A DNA stretch of 64,000 bases from Spisula solida. Its lineage: Eukaryota; Mollusca; Bivalvia; Venerida; Mactridae. The translations under genes and the position numbers were made by a program. Every line of letters starts with the position of its first letter. Position 1 is the first letter of the stretch. This document shows positions 48,258 through 61,282 of this stretch, one piece after another. Where the stretch lies: NCBI GenBank assembly GCA_947247005.1, contig OX365945.1:11538501-11602500 (forward strand). Reading direction: 5' to 3'. The notes under the pieces are model-generated. The model was not told where the DNA came from. It saw only the letters and a program-made list of their open reading frames with translations, and made no database searches.

Positions 48258-48440
48258 GACAGCTGGGACTTAGACCCTGGACCTTTTGACAGGTTAAACT
48301 TTGGCTTTCGGCGGTTAAGTTGTTTTCCTCGTTCTGTTTTGTGTGTGGTATTGTGCTGTGTAATCGTGGTCTGTGTTGTATTTATGTTTTCTGTCCTCGG
48401 TTGTTTAATTTAAGTGCTGCCTTCTAAGTCCGATTTTTTT
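48258..48440 (+). repeat. Dispersed repeat family, copy 7
   Basis: GACAGCTGGGACTTAGACCC, TTTGGCTTTCGGCGGTTAAG, GTATTGTGCTGTGTAATCGT, GGTCTGTGTTG, TTTTCTGTCCTCGG and AAGTGCTGCCTTC. Same orientation as copy 1. Confidence 0.75.
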
Positions 48441-48963
48441 ATATCTTTTTGGTTTATTCTTCCTGCATGTCGTCGCTTGTCTTCGCAAAGAACATACAAT
48501 GTATCTTCATTTTCGCTATTCAGAAAATACAGTCATTTAAACGTCGTTTGCGAAAACTCCTGTGCTTGTCGCCAATCAAATAAAAGAATGACGACATATT
48601 ATATTACGTCTTAATACACTTGTTACTATATATAGTAACACAAATGAGCCTATTTGCGGCTGATTATGGCCATCACGGGGTTGATTATCGCCTATCCGCC
48701 CGGTCCGCAACCTCATTATCATAAAATCGGACCGGTTGAACGGGTGCACGTTACGTTATCCATGTAAACATGACGTCACGTTGGCGCCAAAATGACGTTA
48801 CGTTGCTCATATGCCAGAATTCTTTGCCAATTTTATTTACTCTCAGTGCATTTTACTGGTTACAACCTTAGTGTATATCTACATCAGTAATATTCACGTT
48901 ATTTGTTCTTAATAGATAATTTGAAATCTAACAATTGTATTAAAGACTTTAATACACTTCAGA
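48441..48963. other. Intergenic with a GC-richer patch
   Basis: No gene. The 48650-48800 patch (GATTATCGCCTATCCGCCCG, GGTCCGCAACC) shares words with the hairpin at 48964 and may be a diverged part of the same element. Confidence 0.4.
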
Positions 48964-49070
48964 GCCTGGCCGGAAGTTGATAATCCGCCCGGAATGAATA
49001 ATCATCCTCGGGCTAAAGCCGTCGAGATGATTATTCATTTTCCGGGCGGATTATCGCCTCCCTGTCCGGC
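48964..49070. mobile_element. Palindromic short element, ~107 bp
   Basis: GATAATCCGCCCGGAATGAA and TAATCATC(CT)CG on the left are mirrored by CGAGATGATTATTCAT and TTCCGGGCGGATTATCG on the right, with outer GCCGGA and TCCGGC. The loop contains GGGCTAAAGCCGT. The GC-rich stem stands out from AT-rich flanks. Confidence 0.7.
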
Positions 49071-49590
49071 TGTGTCGCGTATTAACCTCTAAATATATTC
49101 CATTGGTCCAATTTTTTTTAATTCGCAAACGTCGTATAAATAAAGTTGCAGAGTTTCAAACGTATTGTTTGATGGAATCAAGATTATGCTAATTTTGCAT
49201 GACGGGGTATCACTACCAATCAGTATTTATACAGTTTGTGAGACCTATAATGTAATAATACATGTTACAAAAGTATACGTCGTTTTCGAATGGATAAGAT
49301 TCGGAAATTCTGAAACTATCGTACTACGTTCGTGAATACATAGTGTATACACAATTTATCAAATGTCATGACCAATAAGGACTATTTGATGGTTATTCAT
49401 AGTCAAAATGATGTTATTGGCTCAATTATGCAATAAGTCAAAAATTGAAATCTAATACAGCTGCTTAAGGCCAGTTTAAATTAATTCCTAGATTAGTATC
49501 CCCCTATTTAGTTTATTAATCATTAAATGATCATGTGGCTATATGCGAAATTAATTTTAGAATCTGTATACCGAATTTTGGGTAAAAAAA
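49071..49590. other. Intergenic, no gene seen
   Basis: AT-rich left flank of the tandem Helitron-like pair. Confidence 0.35.
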
Positions 49591-51899
49591 TAATGCCGAT
49601 TATTACTTAAAAAATAATCGTTGTTATTTGCAACCATTTTGCCTACTTTCGTTTTTGATTGTGATTTTCACAGGCATGTTATTCTTACACTGCACAACTT
49701 TGATTGTGATTATCACAGGCATGTTATTCTTACTGCACGGTGTCTGGGCACATTTCTACTTCCTTTACAGAAAAGAGCGTCTGCAGAGATGAAATTTAAT
49801 AATTTATATCTGCATTCATCCAAGTCATTGTAGCCTTTTATGCATCATAAATGAGTTGTAGATAAGAAAAGATGTGGTCTTGATATTGCTGGCATTGTCA
49901 TTGACTGATGTTTACAAGAAAACCAGCTTTTTAATCATTTGTTTTGGAGTGAACGGAAAACGGGGAAGTAGCAATTTTAGTTTTTATCACATGTCATGTA
50001 AGGTTTCAATACCGTCAAGATGCTTTGGCAGACTGGTTTAGCAGGTTGTTCTGTGTCAGGGCTCAGTCAGAGGAGAATTAACAGCATTTGAGCAAATAGC
50101 TTTTAAAAACAGAAATGGTTTTAAGTTTATGAATTGAATGGTGTTTGCTATAAATATACAGAATCGGGAAATTAACCTGTGTTTTTATTTGGTATGTTAG
50201 TAGACTTATTGGGAATTAGAATTTGGATACTTGCATTATCCCAATTGACATAGTGTTGACAGGTTGCTTACTGTCTGATCAATGACAACTGGTTTGTTTG
50301 TTATACTCTGCTTTTAATATTTTGACTGTATGCATTGCATTATTACAGGTATATAAGTGAGTGTTAGTCTTGACATTGCTTATCGTGGATCTGTCTACAA
50401 CTTTCTCTAAGTTAGTTCAGAAACAGCAAATTTTATTTGAATCACTGTTGGGTGCAAGTCTGCAACTGATACCTTATTGGGGAATTTTACATTGTGTGAT
50501 TGCTTGTGGCGTTCAATTACTTACTTGCAGGTACAGCTATGGTGTGCTGAATCTTTTAGCAGGCTTCCATTGCGTTTCCAGGCAATGAAGTGCAGGCTTT
50601 AGTAAGAATTATTCATGTACCAATCATGTAAACATGCCTTTAGTTGCAAGTTGAAATAGCTCAATCAATACCTCATACAGATTTGGCAGGAAAGCAGTGT
50701 GTGAACAGGTACAGAGGAGTCAGGTCGCTTTACAATTTTTCAGGTTACACCTTGTGATGATGTTACCATCAATATTGAGGGGTTTGATAATGATTAAATT
50801 GCAGTTGGTGCTGAACGCATTTTGTTGAGACAGTTTGGAATTTAGGTGCTTAGCATAGATAAAGAGGGCACTCTTAGTTTGGGGAAGAATGAATTTTTGG
50901 CGGATAAATTTAAATGTAGTTAAATTTATTGTGGCGGAAAAATTCATGTAGCTGACTGCCAACCAGGGGTTCACATTTTTTAAAAACCATGGACCCTGCA
51001 TGTTAGGGTTGTTATCCATGGTGGCAAAACATTTTGAAATATTTGTTTATTGATCTAGGGGTTTCAACCTCTGATAGGCCAGCTTTGCGGCTGAGCTATG
51101 CTGTTAGGGGAGTTACCAATGGATTATTCTTAAAACATAGTTTTTTGTGACAGTTGGGTTTTGCCCGTATCATTTGGTATCTCCCAGCTGTTTTTTGGCT
51201 TTTTTCTATTTGATAATTTGCTTGACTAATGCTTGCATATTTGCAAATGGGATTTTGCTCGATATAAAATCTTGGATATTAGTGGCATGATTGGATTTTT
51301 GCTAGATAGAAATCCTTGAATCCAGGATATTTGTATATATATTGCATGGCTGGATATATTATTCAATAATATATGCAGTTGTGTGCTGGCACGCAATAAT
51401 TTATTATCGCGTGCCAGAATGAGATTGATTTATGGGAGATCTACGTATTGCATGGCAGGGTATATTGCGTTGCTGGATTTGCTGTTGAGCTGCATTGCAG
51501 GGTATATGGCACACCCGTTGCAGTTGTCCGTTTGCTTTTGCTGGATATTGGCGTATTGCAGTTGCTGGATATTTGTGTATTGCATGGCAGGGATTTGCGG
51601 AGAGTTGCGTATTGCATGGCAGGGATTTGCGGAGAGTTGCGTATTGCATGGCAGAGATTTGCAGGATAGTTGTGGATTGCATTGCAGCATTAGAATTTGA
51701 AATTTGCTTATAAAAGTTAAAAGGAATAAGTGAACTCCTGGTTGGCTTTTTCTACTTAGATTGTTTACGGCCTAATTACTCCAAACATTTTGAATACATT
51801 AAGGTTTTTAGAAAGTATCTCTGTAGTGGAAAGTAAATAAAAAATGTCTTTTGATTTCTTGTTTGTTGGTTTTGAACCAAAATGGTTATGGTCAAATAA
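49591..51899 (+). mobile_element. Helitron-like unit 1 (2.3 kb)
   Basis: The left end, 49588-49798, is identical to 51894-52104 (211 bp). The right end, 50941-51899, is repeated at 54444-55402 (959 bp) with only two differences noticed and no indels. The unique interior is about 1.1 kb. Near the left tip is a perfect 8-bp palindrome (CGATTATT ... AATAATCG, 49597-49620). Nineteen bases before the right tip is TTGGTTTTGAACCAA (51866-51880). Within the right part lies a 32-nt hairpin (51386-51417) and three iterations of TTGCATGGCAG...GGATTTGC. Different cargo between shared ends, subterminal hairpins and head-to-tail tandem arrangement suggest rolling-circle elements. TC/CTRR Helitron termini are not present, so the class is tentative. 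Confidence 0.6.
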
Positions 51900-54800
51900 T
51901 GCCGATTATTACTTAAAAAATAATCGTTGTTATTTGCAACCATTTTGCCTACTTTCGTTTTTGATTGTGATTTTCACAGGCATGTTATTCTTACACTGCA
52001 CAACTTTGATTGTGATTATCACAGGCATGTTATTCTTACTGCACGGTGTCTGGGCACATTTCTACTTCCTTTACAGAAAAGAGCGTCTGCAGAGATGAAA
52101 TTTACCCACCCACCCGCCCTTAATAGTTTTTAGCTTTCACAGTTTTTGTCATATTTACAGCATGGAGAAGGGTTATTGCAAGAGAGATATATGAGACGTA
52201 TATCAATGTATAGTCTTGTTGTAGCATTAATGATGAGCAGTTTGTTCCACAGAAATTGCTTAAGCGATTTACATGTTCCAAAGGTTTTATTGAAGACCTT
52301 CTTTTGTGTTAGTAGACTCAGATCAGTATTCATTTACCTTTTTAAAATGTTTTACTTTGAGTATATGCAAAGATTTCATGCTATTTTTCAATTCAATGAA
52401 CATATTTATGTTTAGGGTGTTTGGTAGTAAAACGTCACAAACATACGTCTATGACTGTGCAGCTTAGATGCATAGTGGTGAGGTTGTAAATCTTTGTCTT
52501 GTTGGTCATTTGTTTCATTTTCAGTGCATGCTGCTTATCATCAAACTGACATCTTCACCAACTGTAACTTCAAGCAATTGGTCTTTCCATAGTCATGTTT
52601 TCAATAGTGAGAGGAACGGATCCACGTCTCAGTCTGCGAAATTAGTTCTGTTATTGTTTAGTTAGTATGCTATTGCTGAAACGGCTTTGAATATAGGAAT
52701 GCTGATCACATAATTTTGGATTGTATCATGTTTATCAAATGCTGAATTTCTGGATGGAACTCGTTGCTAGGAAGTTTGCTTGTCGTCAAGTTCATTCATG
52801 CAGGTGATAGACTCAAGGATAAGCTATACAGTGATACCCCTTTAGTCTTAACAGCGTCAAACATTGTTATCATAAACTCTGCTGAGTTTGACCTCTTTAT
52901 TAGCATAGATTGAAGGACAGATTAGAGTCATGAGAGAATTAATGACATGATAGATTGGGAAGTTTAAGGTGCCAGTACATTCTGGTGTTGGATGTGTGCT
53001 TTACAGGACCTTGTAGTGCATTCAGGATCGAGCTGTTTTTACTGTGCAAGATTTTTGGTATATTAACATTAGTTGGAGTGTGTGAATATAACATTCAGCT
53101 GATGGCAGAAATATTATGAAGATATGAACTGTATATGCATTGACAAATGGGCACTATTTAAATTATTGTACTCAATAACTGTGTTTAGAGTTAATGTATT
53201 GTTTTATTATTTATGACTCATTTTTTCAATTGTTTGTCGGGAATAATTTCAGGATTTATTGCAGAATTTTAGTTATTGCCCAGTTAAGATAGCTATAAAC
53301 CTGTATAATCTAGGATGAGCAAATTAATATTGTCAGTCAATTAGGTAACATATTATGTATTGCTGGATTCACGAGTTCGTGTTTTTACTGTACAACCTTT
53401 GATATAGTTACCACTGAAGATGTGTAATTTTTACATGCTGCTGCAGGTAAAGCTATACTTAAGATAGGAAGTTTAAATGATTGTGCTCAATTATGGTTAG
53501 AGATAATTGAAGGTTTTATGACTGACTTTTCCAATTGATGGTTGAGAAGGTTTTTTGAGGGTTTATTTCATGTTTTTGAACATTTTCCTGCGCATCATCT
53601 AGATATTTGAGAGGGTAGTTTCAAGCTTTTGTTGCTGACTCTTTGTTCAAAGTATTTTGGGGACAGCCTTATTATTTGTAATTGATGCACTGATTAAACA
53701 GTGATGAATTTTGCTGTTGTCAATGTCACAGTCTTACATTACCATCAATCAGAATAATCACATTTACAATTCAAAATATTGTGATTTCTATATATAATTA
53801 GTAGATAGAAGCAGCTTGCTCCTTGTCCCTGTGTGATAACTCAGATTTAAATGTGTTTACTGGTATTTATGCTTTGTCTGTGCTTATGTGGATTAGTTGA
53901 CTTTTATTTTTAGGATGTTTCCCAGTATTTCCTTTGGTTGGGGATTTCCTTAATTTCATATTTTCACCTTGTGTAATTGTTCCTAAGTTAATTTTCCATT
54001 TCGGAGATATCACCTAAGTTAAGGTTGCCTCTGTATGCAATTTTGGTTTAGATCATCATTTGCTGTTTAACATTAATATGAACTGTATGAATATGGTTGC
54101 CATTGAGGGTAGAGTGGTCACTGTTTCTGGTGTGAAATATAGAGGTCATGTTATAAGAATTGTCAAACAATTATAGGTTGCTGTATGTCAGGTCCATGGG
54201 TGCCTTTGTCTATTGAGCATTGTTCCAGGTTGAACTTCAGGGCTGTATATAAAGCGAAATGTTAGCATTTGTTTTCGACTGAGGATAGTATTAGGTTGTT
54301 CTATTTCAATTGTGCTTTAATTTTTAGTTTTATACATTTAAAATTAGCTTTAGTGTGATGGTAGTGTGTTTGAAACTCTTGCTTTGTTGTTTTACCCATT
54401 GATTAGGTTTTAATTCAAAAGTTTATGTTATATTTGTCGTAACAATTCATGTAGCTGACTGCCAGCCAGGGGTTCACATTTTTTAAAAACCATGGACCCT
54501 GCATGTTAGGGTTGTTATCCATGGTGGCAAAACATTTTGAAATATTTGTTTATTGATCTAGGGGTTTCAACCTCTGATAGGCCAGCTTTGCGGCTGAGCT
54601 ATGCTGTTAGGGGAGTTACCAATGGATTATTCTTAAAACATAGTTTTTTGTGACAGTTGGGTTTTGCCCGTATCATTTGGTATCTCCCAGCTGTTTTTTG
54701 GCTTTTTTCTATTTGATAATTTGTTTGACTAATGCTTGCATATTTGCAAATGGGATTTTGCTCGATATAAAATCTTGGATATTAGTGGCATGATTGGATT

Positions 54801-55402
54801 TTTGCTAGATAGAAATCCTTGAATCCAGGATATTTGTATATATATTGCATGGCTGGATATATTATTCAATAATATATGCAGTTGTGTGCTGGCACGCAAT
54901 AATTTATTATCGCGTGCCAGAATGAGATTGATTTATGGGAGATCTACGTATTGCATGGCAGGGTATATTGCGTTGCTGGATTTGCTGTTGAGCTGCATTG
55001 CAGGGTATATGGCACACCCGTTGCAGTTGTCCGTTTGCTTTTGCTGGATATTGGCGTATTGCAGTTGCTGGATATTTGTGTATTGCATGGCAGGGATTTG
55101 CGGAGAGTTGCGTATTGCATGGCAGGGATTTGCGGAGAGTTGCGTATTGCATGGCAGAGATTTGCAGGATAGTTGTGGATTGCATTGCAGCATTAGAATT
55201 TGAAATTTGCTTATAAAAGTTAAAAGGAATAAGTGAACTCCTGGTTGGCTTTTTCTACTTAGATTGTTTACGGCCTAATTACTCCAAACATTTTGAATAC
55301 ATTAAGGTTTTTAGAAAGTATCTCTGTAGTGGAAAGTAAATAAAAAATGTCTTTTGATTTCTTGTTTGTTGGTTTTGAACCAAAATGGTTATGGTCAAAT
55401 AA
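51897..55402 (+). mobile_element. Helitron-like unit 2 (3.5 kb)
   Basis: Begins exactly where unit 1 ends, sharing the AATAATGCCG junction. It has the same 211-bp left end and 959-bp right end but a different 2.3-kb T/G-rich interior (52105-54443). I see no Rep/helicase, RT or transposase coding in either interior, so both would be non-autonomous. The interiors are candidates for captured sequence; I do not recognise their source. Confidence 0.6.
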
Positions 55403-58400
55403 AGAAATAAAAAAATAAACAGTTTTTTGCCTTTTTCTCAAAACATTGAAATTTGAGATACGACCTTTGGGAAGACAGGCGACGATGTTTATTGCTGTTC
55501 GCTGTTTTATGTCTTTATATAAAACGGCAAGCGTGTGCCGATATTTATTAATAAAAGTAATACAATTATATAGAATTGCATGAACGATTAATATTGAATT
55601 TTGACTGATTTGAACAATACAATAGAATGGGAATATCGCTGATGATTGCGCTAATATGCATTCGGCAACCAAACTTCATTCATAAAGCTATGTGTCCTTT
55701 ATTTGCAGTTAATTACACATTTAGTGGCTTTGTGCAAGCAAGGACAATAGCCGCATCAATGTCACTTATATCGAATGATATTGGGTGTATAATCATGTCG
55801 TCTGCCGAATGTCTGCTGAATGTCGACAAGTCGTCTGCCGATCTTGCTGACTTATTAGTAATTAAAACCAATCCAAGCTTTCAGGAAAGAACCTTCAGCC
55901 TTCGGAATGCGGATTCGATGAACGAGAAAATTGACTTCGTCTGGTAAATTGTATAAATTGATCGCACGCAATGCACTGTCATTTGTGAACTCGACGATTT
56001 ACATAACTCGTTTAACAGCTAATGAGTTCAATAGTTTAACGTTATATGTCTGGAGTTCGATTCACTGTCTGGACTTCTAGAGAGTCTAGTACGAGGAATG
56101 AACTTGCATCATGTATGAATGTGTTTAAAAACGGGTTCTGAAGTTTCAGGCAATAATGAAACGCCTTATCTTAGCTCAGTAGACTGTATAAAATCATAGC
56201 TTCATAATATGTAAACTTTAATTAATGCCGGGCCGTTCCTTTCCGCAACAATTGCATGACTTTCGGCGATACGACTGGAGTGTTGTCTCAAAATCATGAT
56301 TGTTCTGGCGTCCCTAATACGATTGGAACCCCCAGTTTGGTGAATACCAGCCGCCTAGGTGGCATCCAGTTTATTAATTTAAGATTCGCCATTGTTTCAT
56401 GCGTGTAATTATTAAGCTCTGTATGTGCCATTTTTTGGTACCTTTGCCTTCCACAGAACAACACCAAGACGTGTTTTCCATGGTAACTTCACGACTTCAT
56501 AGTAACGCACGTGGGAACTCGCACAGAAATATAAGACGAGACGTTGCATTGGAAATTGGAAATTAATCAAAGTTTACTATGTTACTAAGTTTGTATATGG
56601 GTCTTAAATGTTTTATAGTGTGTTCTACCTTAATTGATATATGTTTTAAGTGACCCATTTGAAAGAGCCAGACGCCACTTGGCGGGTTGAGAGAGAGAGA
56701 GTGTTTAAATCCATATTACCTTCTCATGATAATACGGTTAAGCATACCCAGTTATGGCCCAGATTTAAGACACTCCAAAATATGGGCCTTTCTGAATTGA
56801 TGATTGATAGCAATAGGTTCAATGGTCCGACAAGTTGTAAATTCCACCGGCTTAAAGCGTGCATAAAGCATGAACACTAGACGTAATAATTTATAGTATT
56901 TTGCTATAAAACACCGAGAGAAAAAAAACACAGTTCGTTAATATGTACGATATTTTATGTTATATTAGTGCATGTACCTGAAAGTCAACTTGCGATGTAG
57001 TCATACGATTATGTAGTTTAATACTCTTACAGTGTTATTGCATTCATATTTTGTTAGGGTCTTTCAGAAAAATAATTGTTTCATTTACTATGTACACTGT
57101 CATCGTCAGTAACGAATAATACATTGGATGGCGATTCGTTTCATTTACGAAAATGCGATTTATTAATTAACAAATCTGACTAAAGCTGACTTCATTCGTT
57201 TGATCCGTGTTAATTATAACCGAGTTTTACTGTGAACATATGAATTATAATATTTAAATATGTTTAACGTTATCTTTAATCTTCAAACTAAATGGAGTTA
57301 AATATTTGAGCCATTACAAACTTTTACAAGACATCCACTCGGACTTGCTCAATGAGTAGAGCTAAATACTAGTACCATCCGGAATGTCCGTGTTTAGGTA
57401 ACCGGGTTGGGCATTTCATACATTTGTTCAATAATGGGTCTGCCATATACAACAGTAAAAATGACCTAAATGCAAGAAGTTTTCTTGGAAGTTAGTATCT
57501 GAACGTGTTCGTCCACAACAATAGAGACATCATCAGATGACATTGCTGTAGATAATGTCACGGAAAAAATATTTTAGTTTTACAGAATATGTCTAGAGCT
57601 ATATACAGGGAATCGAACTCGTAGGTGTCAGGTTACAGTCTAGCGCTATCAGGTTCACTGGTCGTACGTGCGTCGGTCTGCCAGGCTAATTATATTCTAG
57701 CGCCACCATGTGCGCTAATCGGACGGGTGTCATAGTGAAGTCGCCTAATTCATAACTTATAACATAGATCTGTTACGAATAATTTCCAAAGGCTCTCATT
57801 TGTTTGTTAAAATAAGGAAATATAACATTTTTGATAATGATAATATGATTAAAATATTTGCTATCTTATATTCATGGTTTTCTAACATGCAGTGGTATCC
57901 ATTACATGTAATTGGTGTAAATCCATTTTCACAGGCTTCTGACTATGGTCTATGACGAGGTTTGCACTGAATTTGTCTGAAGGTATAATAGTCAACTACG
58001 GTGGCCAATTATGTTTGAAAATATCTAGAATAGTATCATTATCAGCGCTCGTCATGTAAGACACGACCTGACATTGACAAATCAACACTTTAAATTGAAA
58101 CATAATATGGCGTAGAATTATCAATGAAAATAAGTGATCGATACTTGAGGTTTTCAAAGGCTACTTTTAAGTATCAATTAGAGTTTTGCAATTTCTACGA
58201 CGTAGCTATTCTTATGGGCGCCGTGGAGTAAATTTTTGAAGCCTATCCTATTATATAACGATTAAGATTGTTATTTGATCGTATAATCATCTAGATAAGA
58301 AAAGAAATGCTGCGATGATAGATAAAATGCACAATTCAATATATGAACCCCCTGCGTTTTCAATAAAAGACAAGTATGTGAAGTGTTTAAGTGTTGGGTT

Positions 58401-59674
58401 TATTTATATTGCTAGGACAGTGGCCTGATACAAGTTAGCTAAGTCTAAATCCAGACTAACTTTGATTTAATGGCCGTTTTACATGTTTTAGGAAAATGTA
58501 GGTGGCGTATATTTGAGCATATTGGATTATTTATGTTCCTTGTATGACCCTCTTTGCTATAATAAGAAGTACAGCATCGTAGATAAGACAATGACATAAT
58601 TGTTATATTACATATTCACTTTTCGTACTTGTCAAAACTGCTGACTCGGCAATACTAAGTGTTGCCCCTTATGTACGACTTTTTACGATCTTTTTTGTTG
58701 TATACACTTTCTAATGGGGTTAGATACATGCACATCTTCGGAGGGACCTAAAAAAACTAAGGAATATGATTTCAGTTAAGCCATCAAAATCTAGTGTGTA
58801 AATCTATCAAAATCATGTCCAGCCACGTCCGTCGTTTCCTGTGTCAATTTTGGTTTATAGGTGAACCTGTGCCAGCTAGTGGCCACCTGAACTAAGCAGC
58901 TGTATATCTTACAATCAAACCCGAGTAGTGGTCACCTAAATCAAGCAACATATTGTATCATAGTCAATGCGACTAGTTGTAAGTTCTTAGACTTCAATCG
59001 CATTCGGGAGGGCGTAGGTACGATTCCAGGAAACATGTGTAATCCGCCATATTGTAGTATATGCGTGCTGTACTTTTTACAGACGACAAAATATAATTTC
59101 AATCTTGAATTCAAAAGTAAAATTAGTGTGTAATGTGTAAATCAGACTTTATTGAAGGTTTTCTTTTAGAGTTCTATTGCTAATGGTTATGTCAATTAAA
59201 AAAGGGAAAAAGAGTCTGTCGCACCACTCGTACAAATTGCAAGTCAGCTGTTTTGACCAGTCGGTATATAATTATGTGTAGCCAATGCTTGTACGTGCTG
59301 TAGGAGTTTGCTATGCCGCAACAACATTTGATTTATGTAAGAGATTTACTATGAATGTTAGAAGTAATAGTCAAGTGTCAGTTTTAAATTATGTCTGCTC
59401 TGGCGAACCTTTTCATGAGACTATTTAAATGTATCATGGCAACATATAACTGATGGTGGCAGTGGTAAGGAGCTGGATTTGTAGCCCTGTGTCGCTAGTC
59501 GACACCTCCACAAATTAACACACTAATATAACTAACATTATATCGGATGAGACTTTGAAACCGGGTCCGGTCGCTCATGGAAAACGTTCGCATTGTAAGG
59601 GAAAGAATGTGGGTTCAGTCTACGACCCCTAAATAGCAAACATGTTAATTTAGCACTGGTACGCTACCTTGGAA
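55403..59674. other. Intergenic, no intact gene seen
   Basis: About 4.3 kb of AT-rich sequence. Two minus/plus ORFs near 55268-55947 have no recognisable features, and one crosses the end of the mobile element. tRNA-like fragments appear near 57345-57375 (A-box-like TTGCTCAATGAGTAGAGC), 57605-57660 (minus; B-box-like GAGTTCGATTCCC), 59010-59030 (GGTACGATTCC) and 59560-59630. They suggest old tRNA-derived SINEs, none intact. Confidence 0.4.
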
Positions 59675-59862
59675 GTCTGGATTACCTGCCCCTTAATTAC
59701 ATTGCGTGATTAGGTCTTACTCTTACTACCGAGAACGTCGGGAACCAGATTAGCTACCGTGCTAGACGCTCAGTGGACAAATGTCTGGATTGCCTGCCCC
59801 TTAATTACATGACGTGATTAGGTCTTACTCTTAATACCGAGAACGCTCAGTGGACAAATGTA
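59675..59862. repeat. 108-bp tandem duplication
   Basis: GTCTGGATTACCTGCCCCTT through CTACCGAGAACG (59675-59738) recurs at 59783-59846 with few changes. The following CTCAGTGGACAAATG (about 59768-59782) is also repeated after the second copy, which lacks the intervening 30 bases. Confidence 0.85.
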
Positions 59863-61204
59863 GTACCAGACTGCAAGGTTGTCTAGTGTTAGGGAAATGT
59901 GACTTGGTAGTCTGAAAACTGTAGCACTGTAGCTGAAAAATACAAATAAAATGACAAGTACGCATTTTCATTCAAATTTTACTGTACAAACTTATTGACT
60001 TTAATTAATCATGATTTTTGTTATTACATTGAATGTTACAAAACCCACACCGAGTTGTCTCAGCAGAGATGTCAACAAAAGATAAAATGATATTGAAAAG
60101 GTAATACAAACTTGAAGATGTTTGAGTAGCTTATATAGGTATAGATATTCACATATTTGATGCATATCTTAGAAAAATAATTTAATCGGATTAAACAAAT
60201 TTAATTGAAATCGAAATCTATTTAATCGAGTAACTATCTACTTTGGGCAACTGTAAATTATTACAGCGAATAATTCTTTATGGGGAAGTTATAAAATAGA
60301 TAAATACTTGCGCAGGTGTAACCTTTTTTCTCTCTCTTTAGCTTTCACTGAGAGGTTTGTGACAATAGAATGCATGCTCGCAACTTTTGTAATACCCCCT
60401 GTATTTAACCAAAGACAATCCCTGTCCCCCTCAATGTGTATCTTCTGCATGTTTTACCATGCGATGAATTTGATAAATAGTATCAGGCGGAGCTGATGAG
60501 TTCAATGACACTTCATTGATAAATAACATCGAATCGAAATAATTGATAAAATCTCATTTTTATGTGTGAGATATGGCGATGTCCCCACCTTAATGTTGGT
60601 TCAAAACTTCACGATGTCTTGTCAATGAAATATGCATTTCGCGCGATCACAAACTAAATATTTAGTTTATTCTTCTTGAAGCGGTATAACCTATTTCAAT
60701 GCAACTAATAACAAAATATGAAGTGTGGGTGCATTTTTGTGTGAATGCAAACCGCGGATATACGTGCCGATATGTCACCCAACACTCTCATTAAAATTAA
60801 GATAAATATTCGCAACTTATTGCATATTCGTATATAAAGAATGTAACCACACTCCTATTTCGATTCAAAACGCCTACCTAATATAGACATGAACAGACAT
60901 TTGATTTGTCCCTTAAACAGTCGGATGTGTGCAGAATTCAGCATACACATCTTTACGTGTTTTCGGAGAAATCGACAATGTAAAGGATATTAACGACCAT
61001 ACTGTTAATACAAATAAAATAATTTCTTTTAAATAGTTCTTCCGTGTTTGGTGTCTGTTCGTCTGGATTTGATATCTTACATCCTTCCCGAATTATTGGG
61101 CTTAACCAAGATTCCACGAACGAAATATAAAAAAGATAAAAAAGACAGGAAAGGCAGGAATCAACACCAGTGTTTTAACAGTCGTGGTTGATATACCGTT
61201 TATC
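59863..61204. other. Intergenic, no gene seen
   Basis: AT-rich; no supported gene. The ORF at 60308-60496 shows nothing recognisable. Confidence 0.35.
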
Positions 61205-61282
61205 AAGACTCGGAAATCGAACCGGCAACTTTCGGTGACTATAAACAATGTATCGTTCTACCAACTGGCCTACTAAGCTGGT
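61205..61282 (-). repeat. tRNA-like sequence, probably a SINE head
   Basis: The minus strand has an A-box (TAGGCCAGTTGG) and, about 40 nt on, a near-perfect B-box with one extra T (GGTTCGATTTCC). Spacing fits a tRNA, but the acceptor-stem halves do not pair, so an intact tRNA gene is unlikely. A tRNA-derived SINE fits better. Confidence 0.45.

Noticed and set aside
51383..51713. ORFs on both strands, repeated at 54886-55216
   Set aside because: They lie within the duplicated element end and follow its GCATGGCAG-type reiterations.
50941..55402. LTR retrotransposon with 959-bp LTRs
   Set aside because: The 211-bp repeat outside the supposed left LTR, the lack of TG...CA ends, and no gag/pol or primer site argue against it.
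55268..55672. 134-codon minus-strand frame
   Set aside because: It crosses the mobile-element boundary and shows no domain; probably chance.
61205..61282. Intact tRNA gene
   Set aside because: A- and B-boxes exist, but the acceptor stem does not pair and the B-box has an insertion; SINE is more likely.
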